Assembly: GCA_020137815.1 (NCBI GenBank)
Contig: CM035350.1
Location: 4,224,418-4,288,417 of the forward strand
Direction of reading: 5' to 3'
Source of the DNA: Hormiphora californensis
Taxonomy: Eukaryota > Ctenophora > Tentaculata > Cydippida > Pleurobrachiidae
DNA length: 64,000 bases
Below are positions 11,152-57,063 of the stretch, in pieces. The position numbers and the translations under genes were made by a program. Below the pieces are notes generated by a model, which saw only the letters and a list, made by a program, of their open reading frames with translations, did no database searches and was not told where the DNA came from. How positions within the stretch are numbered: the first letter of the stretch is position 1; each line of letters opens with the position of its first letter.

Positions 11152-12401
11152 TCAAACCCAAAATTCAAACTTTTCAACACTACTTTAAACAAATTAATTT
11201 GAGATATGTCCTCAGGATGTTGAGACCGCCCGTAGGGGCAGGAAGAAGTTATGACGGAGAAACTCAATACCTCTGATGCAGATGCCGATCCACTGAAATG
11301 TGTTGATCCCTCGGTGATGGAACTACTTCGTTATGCAGTAAGAGACGTTTTGTTAATCAGGAATGGAACCAAACCGAGTCACGATCAGGTGGATGAAGAG
11401 CTGCGGATGTTATTCTTGGATTCCAGTCGATCACTGCCAGTAGACTACGCTTTAAAAAATTATAATGGACATCAGTTCATGGCCTTCACCAAGAACCTCT
11501 GCCGTCATATTCTTCTGATAGCGAGGGAAGCTGGACAATGTATGAAAAATAACGATGAAACTGTCCGTATGAAAGAACGTCGGGAACTAGAGGAGTGTAA
11601 TCGGAAACTCAAGGAGGTACAAAAAGAGCTTGGCTCATTCAAGGAAGAGGTTGATAAACATCGGGTATCAAGGATTGAGTTACAAGAGAAGCTGATTGAA
11701 GCACAAAAAAGTTTGATTGAAGTACAAGGTCAGAAACTCAATTCGGTGTCGGAGTCTGTTCAGAAGCAATTGCAGGGCTACTCCAAAGTACTTGTCCAGA
11801 ACTGCTCAGCGGCTATTGCACCATCCCGCCTCCAAGCAGCATGGAAGAAAGCGTCAGTGCCCCTTCCCACAAGTACAACAGAAGAAGCAACTCCTGATCG
11901 AAAGCTGAATTTGGTTTTGTTTGGGCTACCAGAAACTACTGCAAGAACCACTGAGCATGAAGTTCGAGATATTTTTACAGAGCTGAATGAAAAACCAGTC
12001 ATAACTTCCACAAAGCGAGTCGGCGAAAAGACTGATAACCGACCAAGACCAGTAATCGTTACCCTTGAAAGGAGGGAAACCTTGTTGCAGCTTCTCAGGA
12101 AAGCAAAGCAGCTCCGGGATTCAGAGAAATTTTCCTCGGTGTTTCTTTCCCCCGACCTAACACCGGAGGAACAGCGAGAACGGAAAACTCTCGTTGATAC
12201 AGTGAAAGGACTGAGGCGAGACAATCCGAATGGACGATATTGGGTTAGCAGGGGGGTAATTAAATGTGGCTGACTTCTAATCAGTGACATGTGCACTGAA
12301 GAGACTTCTAATGGGACTTATTAATGGCTATCCGTTTTGCCCACAAAAAAGGGGCAGTATATGTAATGTATACATTTTAGAGTTAATAATAATAATAATA
12401 A
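11152..12401 (+). mobile_element. ORF1-only LINE-like retroelement with 12-bp target-site duplication
   Basis: The element is bounded by identical 12-mers TCAACCCAAATT (11140-11151 and 12402-12413) and ends in a (TAA)n tail (12383-12401), the hallmarks of target-primed reverse transcription. Its only gene is the ORF1-like frame at 11251-12273; about 130 bp of 3' UTR follow and no reverse transcriptase is present. It sits so that the right duplication ends 43 bases before the POLR3A start codon, in the probable 5' UTR or promoter. It is either an internally deleted LINE or a non-autonomous ORF1-only family. Confidence 0.8.
11251..12273 (+). CDS. LINE ORF1-type RNA-binding protein
   Basis: Intact 340-residue frame. 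The N-terminal third (MTEKLNTSDADADPL, then YALKNYNGHQFM) is unfamiliar. Residues ~105-165 form a strong coiled coil (RRELEECNRKLKEVQKELGS, EKLIEAQKSLIEVQGQ). Residues ~210-335 look like an RRM-like plus C-terminal domain of LINE ORF1 proteins (KLNLVLFGLPETT, RPVIVTLERRETLLQLLRKA, FLSPDLTPEEQRERK). Such proteins trimerise through the coiled coil and bind retrotransposon RNA. There are no frame breaks, in contrast to neighbouring host genes, suggesting a recent insertion or continued selection. It stands alone without ORF2. Confidence 0.75.
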   Translation: MTEKLNTSDADADPLKCVDPSVMELLRYAVRDVLLIRNGTKPSHDQVDEELRMLFLDSSRSLPVDYALKNYNGHQFMAFTKNLCRHILLIAREAGQCMKNNDETVRMKERRELEECNRKLKEVQKELGSFKEEVDKHRVSRIELQEKLIEAQKSLIEVQGQKLNSVSESVQKQLQGYSKVLVQNCSAAIAPSRLQAAWKKASVPLPTSTTEEATPDRKLNLVLFGLPETTARTTEHEVRDIFTELNEKPVITSTKRVGEKTDNRPRPVIVTLERRETLLQLLRKAKQLRDSEKFSSVFLSPDLTPEEQRERKTLVDTVKGLRRDNPNGRYWVSRGVIKCG

Positions 12402-12456
12402 TCAACCCAAATTCTAAATTTTACGAGCTTTTTCTCCAGTTTTAGGAGATGTAGAA

Positions 12457-39422
<26,966 letters not shown>

Positions 39423-39711
39423 ACTGAGTTTTTGGGCAGTTTTTAATAACTTATTAACATTATTTTATTTTAACGACCTCTTTTAACCCAAAATCGGTTT
39501 TTAGACTTGTGCATAGCTTAGTACGCTTGCATTACTGCACTTGCAGAGTTGCAGATGTTGACTAGAGCAGTTTTGAGATTACCTAATCCCTTCTGTAATC
39601 TCCAATTCCAACTACTACAGCTTTGAGAGACTTTTAACACACACTCTACTAAAAACCACCAGTGTTCAGAGCAGTACACACTATTGATAACTTGATCGCT
39701 TGTTCGAAGAT
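39423..39711. other. Short intergenic gap between POLR3A and the XKR-like gene
   Basis: Holds the POLR3A 3' UTR and the presumed promoter of the next gene. TTATTTTATTTTAACG near 39460 is AT-rich. No clear TATA box is assigned. Confidence 0.4.
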
Positions 39712-41538
39712 ATGAGCCAGGATGAGGACCCCACAACAAATTCATCCTCTGAAAATGTAAGAGATATGTTTGCGATGTCTTAAGTATGCCTATTATATAT
39801 TACTGTTACATGATTTGCTTGATCACTTCCCTTTCCTCCCCACAGTTCTATACCAGCTATATCGAGCCTGTTCGGATACCCAAATTTGTCGCTCTTGAGC
39901 CACCGTCTTTTGATCAAACCGGTAGTGGAGATGAAGAAGAATTTGTGACGTCATACGAGCATCCCCTTCCCCGCAAACGTCAACTCGTAAAGATGTCTCC
40001 TACAAACGTTAGTTGTTTGCGTGTAAGCCTCCACTCGATATAGACCCATTTCCTACTGATTTTTAAAACATTATTGACACAGGAAGGAGAAGAAGAAGAA
40101 GTTAGGGAGCCCCTGAAGGAGGTATCAGTTGAGTGCGATGAATCTATTACTGACCCGTTATTGATGGAAGAATCTGTTGGAAGTGGAATTAAGGAATGTC
40201 AGTTGGAAAAGGAACCTCAACTCTCTCCGAAAGTTGATGAAATTCAGTTACTCTCACCTCCGAGCCACGATACTTCTCCAATTCCCAGAGAGGTAACTTT
40301 TCCTTGAGTTAAACAGTTTTCTTTGTTGACCATTGATAACTTCTCTTCTGGAAAGGAGATGAAATAACAAACTTATCCTAATATTTCAGATAGCTATCAA
40401 TCGGTCAGCCAGTATGATAGAAGCCACACCACAGTGCTGCGATGGACCCTGCCAACTGGCCATTAAGCAAACTTTCTACTCGATTGAGTTTGTCCTAAAC
40501 CTGGCCTTCATCATCCATTCTCTCCTAACTGGACGCACTATTACTGGTGTTACTGGAGCCGTCACTATCTTCATCTCATCCTTTACTTCCTTCCTCTTTG
40601 CAGTACGATCTCTCCGGCAGACACAACCCTCTGGTTCGGGCTGCTCCTTCATCAAAACTTCTATCGGAACATTTCCCATTTTCCAGCTGATTGGAATTTA
40701 CCGATGTAACATTAATAATCCTGGGCTGAAGTACTTTCTCTGTTACAGCCTTGCCCTAACAAACTACACGACACACATTGTCGATTCAATGATTTTCGTC
40801 TTTCTCCGGCTGACACTTCTCAGTGAACTGACAATGCCGTCAATCATTACTCTTGGTGTACCAATATTCATCAATATGGCCGGCCTGATTATTTCTACAG
40901 TCGACTGGGAGTATTATAAACGTGCAAAATGCCACGAATCACATGATCTAAAACACTTTCAGTGGTGCAATATGTCCGTTTTACCCCAAAACTTGGTAAA
41001 GTACGTGATCTACACGTTCATGATATCATCCCGGGTTGTGTCGTGTTTTGTTTTCCTCAATGGAATTTCCTGGTCGGTTGGTAATCCAGAGGTGAAATAC
41101 CTGCTTCTTGGGTGCCATGCTACCTTATTTGGTTTTATTTTTGGGACGTTTTGGATTAAATCTGACGGTAGATTGGCCCTTGCTAACTGCTGCTTCAGGA
41201 CAGTTTTCGTGGCATTCAATCAGGTTTTTTACAATCAGCTGGGGTGTTTCCTGAAAGTCCCCTTCTCATTCCACTTTCTCCCCTCGTACATTGTCAACCT
41301 CGCGGCCATCGCTATTATCAGTGTGATTCGGAATATGTTTCCTGTAGAATTTAGAGACATGCATGTGTACCATACGGAAGCGATGCTTTCTCCCCATAGT
41401 ATAGCACTATACGGTGCATTTGGGATGTATTGTGTAGCGGGGTTACTTGTCTTGGTGTACAGAAAGTGTTGTATACCAGGTGTGCTGAAGAATAGGAAGT
41501 CTTGGAAATACGAAAAGAGTTCCTGGTGTGATATTTAG
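39712..41538 (+). CDS. XK-related-like multi-pass membrane protein
   Basis: Four exons with clean phases: 39712-39756, 39846-40007, 40083-40292 and 40390-41538, giving 521 residues. The first ~145 residues are acidic and disordered (SGSGDEEEFVTSYEHP, EGEEEEVREPLKE). Residues ~165-500 form about eight hydrophobic helices. The segments FPIFQLIGIYRC and FMISSRVVSCFVFLNG resemble the LLQLGP and R-V-LALALF regions of XK-related proteins, some of which are caspase-activated phospholipid scramblases. The match is by pattern, not by clear identity, so another multi-pass family is possible. The large last exon encodes the whole membrane domain. Confidence 0.55.
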
Positions 41539-42915
41539 ACTCATGGTTTCGTGTGTTTGGGTGTATTTCATTTACTTTGTTCGTTTACTAGTCTAATTGA
41601 TTTTATTGATTCTTAATCCGTTTGTCATTTTGTCTGAACAAAACATCAAATGAATTAAACATACCGCGCGTGTTGGTATTTGCGCGTACGAAAGCCGCGC
41701 AGATTTTATGGAGAAAAATTGCACTTTTATTTTTCCAGATCGAGTCGCAAAAGTCGGCCAGCGTTAAAATCTGGGTGTTTCGTGAGGGAAAACGTTAAAA
41801 TCTGGGTGCCTTTCATTGCTAACAATTCGTAGTTTTAGCGCGCGCGACGGGTTAGGGCTATCCGTTAGGGTCTGGTTAGGGTTTGGTTAAGGGTTATCGG
41901 TTAGGGCTATCGATTCTCTATCAGTTACCGTTTAGTTTACTCAGATTGGCCATATGGTTGCGTGGCTATAGCCGTTTGAAAAAAGTCGGTCTAAGTGTAC
42001 TCTTTTGGTAGCGCGCACCTGTAAACACGCTGCAAGGCACCCAGATTATAATCGCGCCCTTTCGTGAGTGCTGACAAACGGTTTTTATGGGTTAGGTCTT
42101 TTAAAGTAGGGTTATGGTTGGGGTTAGGCATTGACATTTCCTACTAGATAAACTTTGAATTAGCCAAAACAGTTGAGTGGTCTGGCGGTTAGAGCCATTT
42201 TAGTGAATCAACTTTTTTTCGCAGCGTGCACCTGTAAACAGGACACCAAACACCCAGATCGTAACAGCGCCCGCAAAAGTCGAAGTCAAAAAAATCTCTT
42301 GAAAAGCGCTGCCTTATCCCGCGCTATCGGGGGTCAGCAGCGTTTGCCAAAAAAAATCTCACGAGGAAGATTTTTTTCTAATTTTCCTCCCTATTTAATC
42401 CTGAACAGATCTCATCATTGATATTTAACCAAACCATTCTTCCACAATCGTGATCTGCCCGTCTGTGTGTTTTCCTTCACTGCAGTACAGTAGGGCGTGT
42501 ATGTGTAAACTGTAAGAGAGAGAAAGTGATATTAGCAGCCAGAGAAGGTATTGTTCCGATATCCTGGATCCATGGAAATATTATTCTCTAGTCAAGACAT
42601 CTTATATCACTTGAGGTACATGCAGCAGACTTTGCTGTATTGCTTTTACGTTTCCATTGATTCTAGTATTTTATTGTTTTTGTCTAGTGGTACAACGATC
42701 AGGTTGGAACTGGACAGCACGAGTCAGTACTCATACCACTTCCAATCCCTTTTCAACAACTATGTATAAGAGATATGTCATGGGTGGAGTTGGATAGTTT
42801 TATTTGAAAGAAATGAAAAAATGCTTTGGTTTTGATAATGATAATCATTAAAACTTCAATTAAATGGTTTTCCTCTAGGTTAGCTAGTTCATCAGTATCG
42901 CAGTTATCTTGTCCT
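41539..42915. other. Intergenic region with a TE of the ATCTGGGTG family
   Basis: About 41690-42370 is a repeat related, in inverse orientation, to 57276-57496 plus 58315-58640. Shared parts are CACCCAGATCGTAACAGCGC, the GGTTAGGG-rich block, CCGTTTGTCAGCACTC (as complement) and CTTGAAAAGCGCTGCCTTAT. Beyond 42370 nothing is recognised before the protease gene. Confidence 0.55.
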
Positions 42916-44169
42916 CTAGCACATGTGCTCATGCCTGCAAACTCCATCATCACAGCGGATAGTGCCACTAGCACAGGCATCATCACATCCATTGCAGTAC
43001 TTCATGCAGTAATCCTCGACAAACCAGTCGTAAGCACAGTACCCATACCTGTCATCATAGTACTTGCAAGAGGCTTCGCTAAGATCGTTCTCGCACGGCA
43101 CCTCCGGCTCAGAGCCACCATCGTCCGAGTTCTTGGGGTTGTAGGTGGTAGCGGCATCGGACCCAGAGTCCTGTACTCCAGTGGAACTGAGGGCAGGGTA
43201 GCTAGAGTAGGAGAACAGCTTGCATGCACTAGAATATCCCCGGGCGAACTTGACGAAACCGTTATCTCCCCAACTGGATCCCCAGGAGTTTTTAACCAGG
43301 ATGTATGTCGAGGTGTAACCCACTCCAGTAACAGCATGGTTCGCACGATACGAGCATGTGCTGTCTGACAGGATTCCTCCAGAATAACTCTGGAACCGGG
43401 TTGTCGCCTGGAAAGCCATAGAAAGGGATCCCTCAGCCAATGCAGCAATGTTCTGGGACTCAGTTGAGCCTGCAGAGGTCGCTTTGGTAATCTTTGCAGC
43501 TACAAGACCGTTACTCTTAGACGACTTCTTACAGGAACCATCATAGGGGACGTAGGAGTAAGAAGAGGTAGGTGCTAGTCGTCCGTATCTAGCAGAATAT
43601 GTGTAACAATCATCAGGCCATCCTCCATTACATCCGTTTCGGGTGCTGTAGACACAGTCAAGGTACTCCTGCTCGGCGAAGTTTCTCAGCACACCTGTTT
43701 TGGTAGCGTACCTCGTCTCCAGACCTCCGACAGCTCCAAAAGTCCAGCAAGAACCACAGGAACCCTGGTTTTTCACCGGTGTCACCTTTCCCTCGTTGGT
43801 CCAGAGTTTCTCACTAGGAACAGATCCTCGCTTAGCTAGGAGATCTTCGTCAGCACCCTCATCGTTCTCATGTCCGGTAACGTTGAGTCCCAGGTAGGAC
43901 TCCTTCTCAGCCTCCGCCATCGTGGAGAACATGTTGAGTGCGAAGTGGGCGGTCTCTCCCTCAACATCATTCTCACTGGCTACGAAGTGGGCGTTCAGTT
44001 TGAACAGCCTGAACCTCATTCCTTCCTCGGCAGAGCTAAACTGGAGGTGTTGATCTCCCTTGAACTTCTTGTAGAGCTCCAGGGTCTTGGTGGGACTTTG
44101 CAGGATAGCCTTCAGTCCATCGTCCTTGGCATGGGCCAGGGCGATCAGTAGAACAATCAGGAACTTCAT
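42916..44169 (-). CDS. Papain-family (C1A, cathepsin L-like) protease with C-terminal ShKT domain
   Basis: Intronless frame of 417 residues. Signal peptide MKFLIVLLIALAHA is followed by an I29-type propeptide (RFRLFKLNAHFVASENDVEG). The mature domain contains the oxyanion glutamine and catalytic cysteine (PVKNQGSCGSCWTFGAVGG), the NGCNGGWPDDC region, the histidine (RANHAVTGVGY) and asparagine (LVKNSWGSSWGDNGFVKF) of the catalytic triad. After a linker (DGGSEPEVP) come a six-cysteine ShKT-like module (CENDLSEASCKYYDDRYGYC through YCNGC) and a short cysteine pair motif (IRCDDGVCRHEHMC). All catalytic residues are intact. It is a secreted or lysosomal/digestive protease; the ShKT tail is an accessory extracellular module. 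A TATA box lies about 62 bp upstream. Confidence 0.92.
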   Translation of the reverse strand: MKFLIVLLIALAHAKDDGLKAILQSPTKTLELYKKFKGDQHLQFSSAEEGMRFRLFKLNAHFVASENDVEGETAHFALNMFSTMAEAEKESYLGLNVTGHENDEGADEDLLAKRGSVPSEKLWTNEGKVTPVKNQGSCGSCWTFGAVGGLETRYATKTGVLRNFAEQEYLDCVYSTRNGCNGGWPDDCYTYSARYGRLAPTSSYSYVPYDGSCKKSSKSNGLVAAKITKATSAGSTESQNIAALAEGSLSMAFQATTRFQSYSGGILSDSTCSYRANHAVTGVGYTSTYILVKNSWGSSWGDNGFVKFARGYSSACKLFSYSSYPALSSTGVQDSGSDAATTYNPKNSDDGGSEPEVPCENDLSEASCKYYDDRYGYCAYDWFVEDYCMKYCNGCDDACASGTIRCDDGVCRHEHMC

Positions 44170-44230
44170 CTTCAGTCTTCTTCTTCAGTCTTCAGTAGTG
44201 GCGGTGTGAGAAGTGGGGTAGTGAAGGGGT

Positions 44231-44237
44231 TTATATA
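44231..44237 (-). promoter_or_regulatory. TATA box of the C1A protease gene
   Basis: On the minus strand CAGTATATAAACCCC contains a consensus TATATAA 62-68 bases upstream of the protease start codon, with a short CTTC-rich leader between. The distance suits a 5' UTR of about 30-35 bases. Confidence 0.65.
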
Positions 44238-45141
44238 CTGCTCAATTGCCAGTGCAGGTAAAGTGTGATTAAGACGAATCTTACCAAGTGCTTCGTCTTG
44301 CTAATCCAGCTGTATTGTTATACTCGTTCACTGTACCATTTTCTAGTTATTTGCCTTTGTAGATTTGTAATTCCTTTGTTTTTTGTGAGACTTGGTACTT
44401 ATTAGCACGTTAGGAAGACACGTGAAACTTGCCAAACAAAAACTCCCAAGTGAAAAGTGGAAGAAAACAAAGGTGCTTCTCGGTAAACTAGACTGGAAAT
44501 TCTAGAATACCGCACTTATTTTGCGGCAAGAAGTTATGACTTGGGGACCTTTACCATGTATAACTCTTTTCTTTTCTCCAATACGAATCTCACAATCTCA
44601 TTTCCACTTTCCACCAACCACTTAATTATGTAGTAACCAATCTTGTGTAATAGTGGTCCAATGACCGGGCCAAAACCACTTAACACATGAGAGGAATCAC
44701 ACTTACCTTTTGTAATCCAGGGGATGGAATAACTCACCTGCACCCGGAAAATGGTTAAATTGTACATAATAACCATTCCCATTAATGAATCATCCATTTT
44801 TCCCTTTTCTTCTTCTTATTTATTGCAGAGTATTCTAAACCTCATTTCAGAATCTGTAGCTCCATTGCACACTGTCCAAATTGTACACACATTTTTAACT
44901 ACATTACCCACACTATTCTGGGAGGGTGTGAGAAATGGGACATAAATCTGTCACCCTCCTTCCGTTCCTGTTTGACTAAGTCGACTTTAGCGCTATTTTC
45001 CCGTATATTGTCAAGTTGATTAAGTCAAAAAATATGTCTTTGGCATTCATTTAGATGAGATCATGGAACGACTTCCATATTTCTTACTCCTAATATTTCT
45101 CTGATTGTGACCGCTATTTCCCAGCTAGCAAAGTTATCACC
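44238..45141. other. Divergent intergenic region
   Basis: Lies between the minus-strand protease and plus-strand TMEM214, so both promoters should be here. No repeat or extra gene is recognised. The TMEM214 start is preceded by CAGCTAGCAAAGTTATCACC, a good initiation context. Confidence 0.4.
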
Positions 45142-52276
<7,135 letters not shown>

Positions 52277-53276
52277 TTTGTTGTTATGGGAATATGTGTG
52301 TCAGTGTGTGTGTGTAATATCTTTATTTGGTTTGTTTTCAAGACCTGTTTGTGCCCCCTATTTCCTTCCTTCCCCATAACTATTCTATGTTGCGTTTATT
52401 AATTATATAATAGAGGGTTAGTGTATTTATGCGTGTGTGTGACCATGTGAGAGAGAAGAGAGACGTTTTGATGCGTTTTTAAGAAATTTAATGAAACATA
52501 ATGCCAATGATTTATGATGTAGTATTTACATTGTAAATATTCTAATAGTTTTCACAATTCTCAGTAAACTAAACATGTTTATTATCCTGTCTTTTGAGCC
52601 TGTGAACATGGCTATGGTTTCAAATACTTCCTAAGTGACTGTCTAGCGTTGCCAGACCCTATATTGAGTCTCAGTGTGCTCAGATCGGGCCGGCAGCGCC
52701 AGACAGAAAAGTGATCGGAACGATCTGAGAGAGGGACTCAATTCGACTGGCCAGTGTTTAAACACTGCGCACACTCACTGCTGAAGTTTCAACTTTCTAC
52801 ACTTTCCAAACAATTGGCAACTGCGCGCAATTGGATTCAGCAATATTTTGTGACCGGGAGTACTAAAGTCGGATTTTTTGAAGTTGTCACCCCAAAATGA
52901 CCGCGTGTGTGAAATTTATCAATTTTGACGCGCATACCACACGTTAACATGTGATGTGACGCGCAAAAACATTCCGCACACGAGAAGGGGGGTGACAACT
53001 TCAAAAAATCCGACTTTACACTTTGCCACAAATTACAAACATAGTCAAACTTCGATTTATGGATTTAGGTTGAGTCGCTTGACACTGTTTCCGTGCTCCG
53101 CAGAATAAAAAGAAAGTATGAACAATTCAAGATTTAGGCACGTCGTGCCTCTTTGTGCTCATGCCCCCCTCACAAGTCCACGATAAATTGAAAACTCGTT
53201 TCGTTACAGTTGTACAAGCAAGAAATAAAAAACAGTAAAATAAAATAGATCTCAGACGTCAATAAACTGTCCTATT
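52277..53276. other. Convergent 3' intergenic region
   Basis: Between the stop codons of TMEM214 and the minus-strand gene. It contains the MITE at 52864-53018; otherwise nothing is recognised. Confidence 0.5.
52864..53018. mobile_element. 155-bp AAAGTCGG-type MITE (uninterrupted copy)
   Basis: Termini TAAAGTCGGATTTTTTGAAG and CTTCAAAAAATCCGACTTTA are exact inverted repeats, extended by GTTGTCACC / GGTGACAAC. The centre has GTGTG/CACAC and GCGCG words. It serves as the empty-site reference for the interrupted copy at 23972-25936. A target-site duplication is not clear (TA is possible). Confidence 0.82.
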
Positions 53277-56200
53277 TCACGGAAGGGAAATATTTTCGGT
53301 AATAGCAGATGCCCCGTGCTCGGATCCCAGCGTACTTGGAGAGTGTATGGAATCGAAATCATCTACTTTTAATCCCTCGACCCACTCTTGTGTTCGGTCT
53401 CTCGGTCCAAGTGTTCTTGTACTGGTATCAATCTGAGGAATTTAGATTTAACAATCTGATAGATTCGGGATTTTGAATTAATGAATTACCCAGTGATATA
53501 AATTCTAAAACATCTCCCTACCTTCTGAGGTGTTCGTTTGATGTCAGTAAATAAGTCCTCCGCAGCATTTAAACGTTTCATTATCGCCGCTTTCCTGTCA
53601 AATCCACTGGTCGACCTACAACGAAGAGTATATTTCAATCCAGAAGAAATTATATAAGTGCAAAACTTTGTTGTCTCGTTCAGACCTTCCCACGCTGACT
53701 AATACTACTGCAATGATCGTACCTTCTTTGGGTCGTTGGACTAGCTTTAAACGGTTTCACTTCCTTTCTAATTTTCTCTTCTCTTTCCTTTTTGAAATCA
53801 TGTAGCCTAGCCAGACGTTTCTTTTTCATCCATTCACCGAGCTCCTTTTTACTTTCAGAGTCACCCTGGAGGATAATATGATGAGTGAATTGGAATGTTA
53901 CAACATGTGGTGGCCGTGGCTATGTTATACTGAAGATATAACTTTCTGGCGACATTATCCCGGATAATGCCGCACGAAATCAATCTCTCCCTGTCTCAGT
54001 AAATTGGGTTTTAGAAATAACCAGGGAAGTGGGAAACACTCCTGATACGATAATTGGCGAACTTGTTACATGGCACTCCCCCAAATATTCAATCATTTTA
54101 TTACCTTCTTCTGATATATTGGTGGCTGGTTTTTGGATCCTGTTTTCCCATGATGTGGTGCAGGATTTGTCCCCTTCTTGGTCCCTCCACCGGGTGCAGC
54201 TGGCCGTGGTGTTATGACTGCACTAGATGTATCACTATCAAGAGCTGCCTTCAGTAGGTCCTCAGTATTTGTAGGTAGAGACGTGTCACTGCTGGCAATA
54301 GAGACTTCCTCTAACGGGGTAGATTTAGCAGCTCCCCTTCGTACAGGTTTCATAACATTTGACTTCTTCTGTGGATCGTCTTTAGGTTCAAACTTCTTCG
54401 TGACTGTTGGTGGAGCTGCCTTAGGTTTGGGTGTCGATGTCACTACTTGTTGATGCAATGGCTTCTTTGTCACCATTTCCAATGATCGTGGTGTTGCTCT
54501 TGATGTTATCGGTTTTCCAGCTGGTTGTGTTGCAAGTCTCCGAGATTCCAGCAACAAGTTGATCTGCCTACTCCTCTCTAACTCCCTCTCCCGGTCCAGT
54601 CGAGTGTGTTCCTGCAAGTTGTGTAGTGTCTCGGCTATCATTTCACCATATTTCCCAGGATTGGTCGGTTTCACAAACTCATCCAGGTGTTTTTCAGGTT
54701 TCTTGCTGAGCAGTTTGTCAACCAACTCATCTTCTTCCATCTTCCTTTCTTCCATCCTAGGATCCTGGTTTGAGGAACGTGGCGATGATCTGTCAGTAAC
54801 CGCTACTTCCTCATCCTCTTCGACAAGAGCTGAATGGTCGTCGTTTTCAATAGTTTTCCCACCCTCAGACTCTGGTGAGATACTCCGGTGTGAAAGGTAC
54901 TTTCCAATTGATGATAGCGTGTCGTCCTCGGTATGTTGGGGAGAGGGGGCTGGTTGAACGGCGGGTTTATGTGAAACTTTAGGAGGTGGAGAAGGTGATT
55001 TACTGACAACATGGAGGCAGGTGGGGGAGATTTGGATTTGGTTGGTTGTCTGGTGGGCTTTGGAAGCTGCAAAGTGGAAGAGACTTTCTTATTTTTCTTT
55101 TCCCGACTCACATCTCTAACTTCAATGAACTCTTTTGCTGGTTTAGGATGATTCTGCTTTTTGTTCCACAGATGACCGAAGCTGGAAGTGTGTTCCGCCC
55201 TGTTTTTCATTAGGGATATCAACAACATCAAGAAATCTGGCAGGTTGAGTAGGTCGGGGATTAAGGAACTGTTCCAAAAAGAGCTCATGTTTCGATCTGA
55301 AATAATTCGGTTTGGTCTCATCCTTCTCTGTGGTATCTGCTGCACTCAGCTTCAGTTCCTTGTTTGGTTCCTGAGATTTCATTTTTCTCAATTCATCAGC
55401 AGAGTTTTGAATACTCTCTAACAACATTTTGCACTGTTCCATTACATTCACTCCCACGTCCTCTCGATTCACAGTCCGCTGATATGTCACATTTTCTGAT
55501 AACGGTAGCTGGGATGTTGTCTTGAAAGGTTGGTGGTGGTGGTTGGACCTTCTCCTGGTTCCAGTTGCACACTTGTATCCACCAGCTGGTGTTTGGTGGT
55601 TTGGATGGACACGTTACACTTTTTCGGGGATGATGGTGGCGAAATTTCGCAGATGGCTTTGGGATGTTCAGTTGGTTTGGATTCTGAAGCTGGTTCTTCC
55701 TTCAAATCGTCCTCCTGCTGATCTTCTTTCTCTGCAGGTAGGTGTAAAAATGTCGGCTTTCCTGAAGATTCTTGTCGTGGCCTCACAATCGGGATATGGA
55801 AGGGGCGATAGTATGGTTCTTCTTTAGGAAGCTCCAACATTCTCAGCTGACCAGGACGGGATGAAGAGGGCGAAGTGGGAACAACTTTCTGTCTTTCTGA
55901 CGCCTTCTCGACGAATGAGTCCAAAATCTTGTGCCAGATATCATTTTGCATCGTTACAATTGCGTTCATCTCCTCTTTTACAATTTTCTTCAACTCCCTC
56001 TCCCCTACAACATCCCGTCGTTTCCGTTTCGTCTCCTTTACACTACTCACGCTCTCGGTAACCGATACACTTTGGGGAGTCAGTCCTGCTTTCCATTTTA
56101 TTTCCCCAGGATTTTCCCTTGGACGCCCTTTTTATTTGGTTCTACAGCTCTCTCCCCAAGGACCTTCCGTGGATCTTTTCTTTGGGAGGGCGTACTTCCA

Positions 56201-57063
56201 TAACTATGGTCACTACCTGGATCATCAGGCATCTTTAAAAGGAATATTCCTTTTACTTAGAGGCTCCTTTGTTGGAATTCTCGGCGCTGTTTTACTGATG
56301 CTTGAAGAAACTGTCGTGGACTCCTCTGGAGTTGAAAAATTCCTAATGGTAGTCAGCAGTGCAAACCGAACCAATTGAATGGTGACGGGCACCAGTTATA
56401 ACGTTCTGTAGTGCCGGATTTCTCACTTCCACCACAGTAATTCCCGAGGTTGATGTCTTTGGGCCGGTAGTGGACGCAACTGATCGAACAGAGGATGCTG
56501 CTTTTAGGCTGTTGTACCTTTTAACCTCCTGGGTAAACCGAGACTCTGGGGTAATTCCCCTGGAATCAGTCCCGTGTATCCCCCGCGAACTAGTCTGTTG
56601 CTGGGGTGAGGTATCGGCTTGTTGTTGCTGTTGCTCTCCGCGACTGGGCGAGGAATCAGGGGTTGGCAAATCTGGTAGATCTCTCTTGTTCACCACCACG
56701 GAAGTCAGGGGTGCGATGTCGGCACCAAAGTCAGGAATATCATCTAGAGTTCCCTCTAGTGTTGTCCCACTTGGTGTCACCCCACTCGAACTGTCGAGTT
56801 GTTGGTGGAGTGTAACGGAAAGTAACCGCGGGACAGCCTGGTCGGGTATCCTTACTAAAGTTTCACCATCTTGAGCGTTCAGAAGTAAGGGTGGGTACGA
56901 TGAATCAAGACCGTTGTCGTTTGGAATTGATATTTTGGTAAGGGACAGGCTCTCTATTGAAATTGAGGGTCGCGTCTTAGCTTCTCCAGTCTCTCCGCTT
57001 AGTGATATGATGGATATGTCTTCTGAAAGGCACAATCCAAGTGATTCGTTCGAACCATTTGAC
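53277..57063 (-). CDS. Large disordered protein, family not recognised
   Basis: Proposed exons: 56393-57063 (start MSNGSNESLGLCLSEDISII), 54105-56342 (may instead be continuous with exon 1), 53723-53865, 53522-53615 and 53277-53432. Most of it is low-complexity S/P/E/K sequence with a QQQQQ tract. Recognisable islands are RRDVVGERELKKIVKEEMNA, a coiled coil (EHTRLDRERELERSRQINLL), a basic helical segment (KKELGEWMKKKRLARLHDFK) and TSGFDRKAAIMKRLNAAEDL. The composition and the basic C-terminal helix recall the C-terminal part of ciliary proteins such as CPLANE1, but this is a weak impression. Splice sites in the last three introns have good phases. The large exon shows at least four one-base frame changes (near 55015, 55158-55162, 55530 and 56104-56107, with another near 56230). 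Confidence 0.6.
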
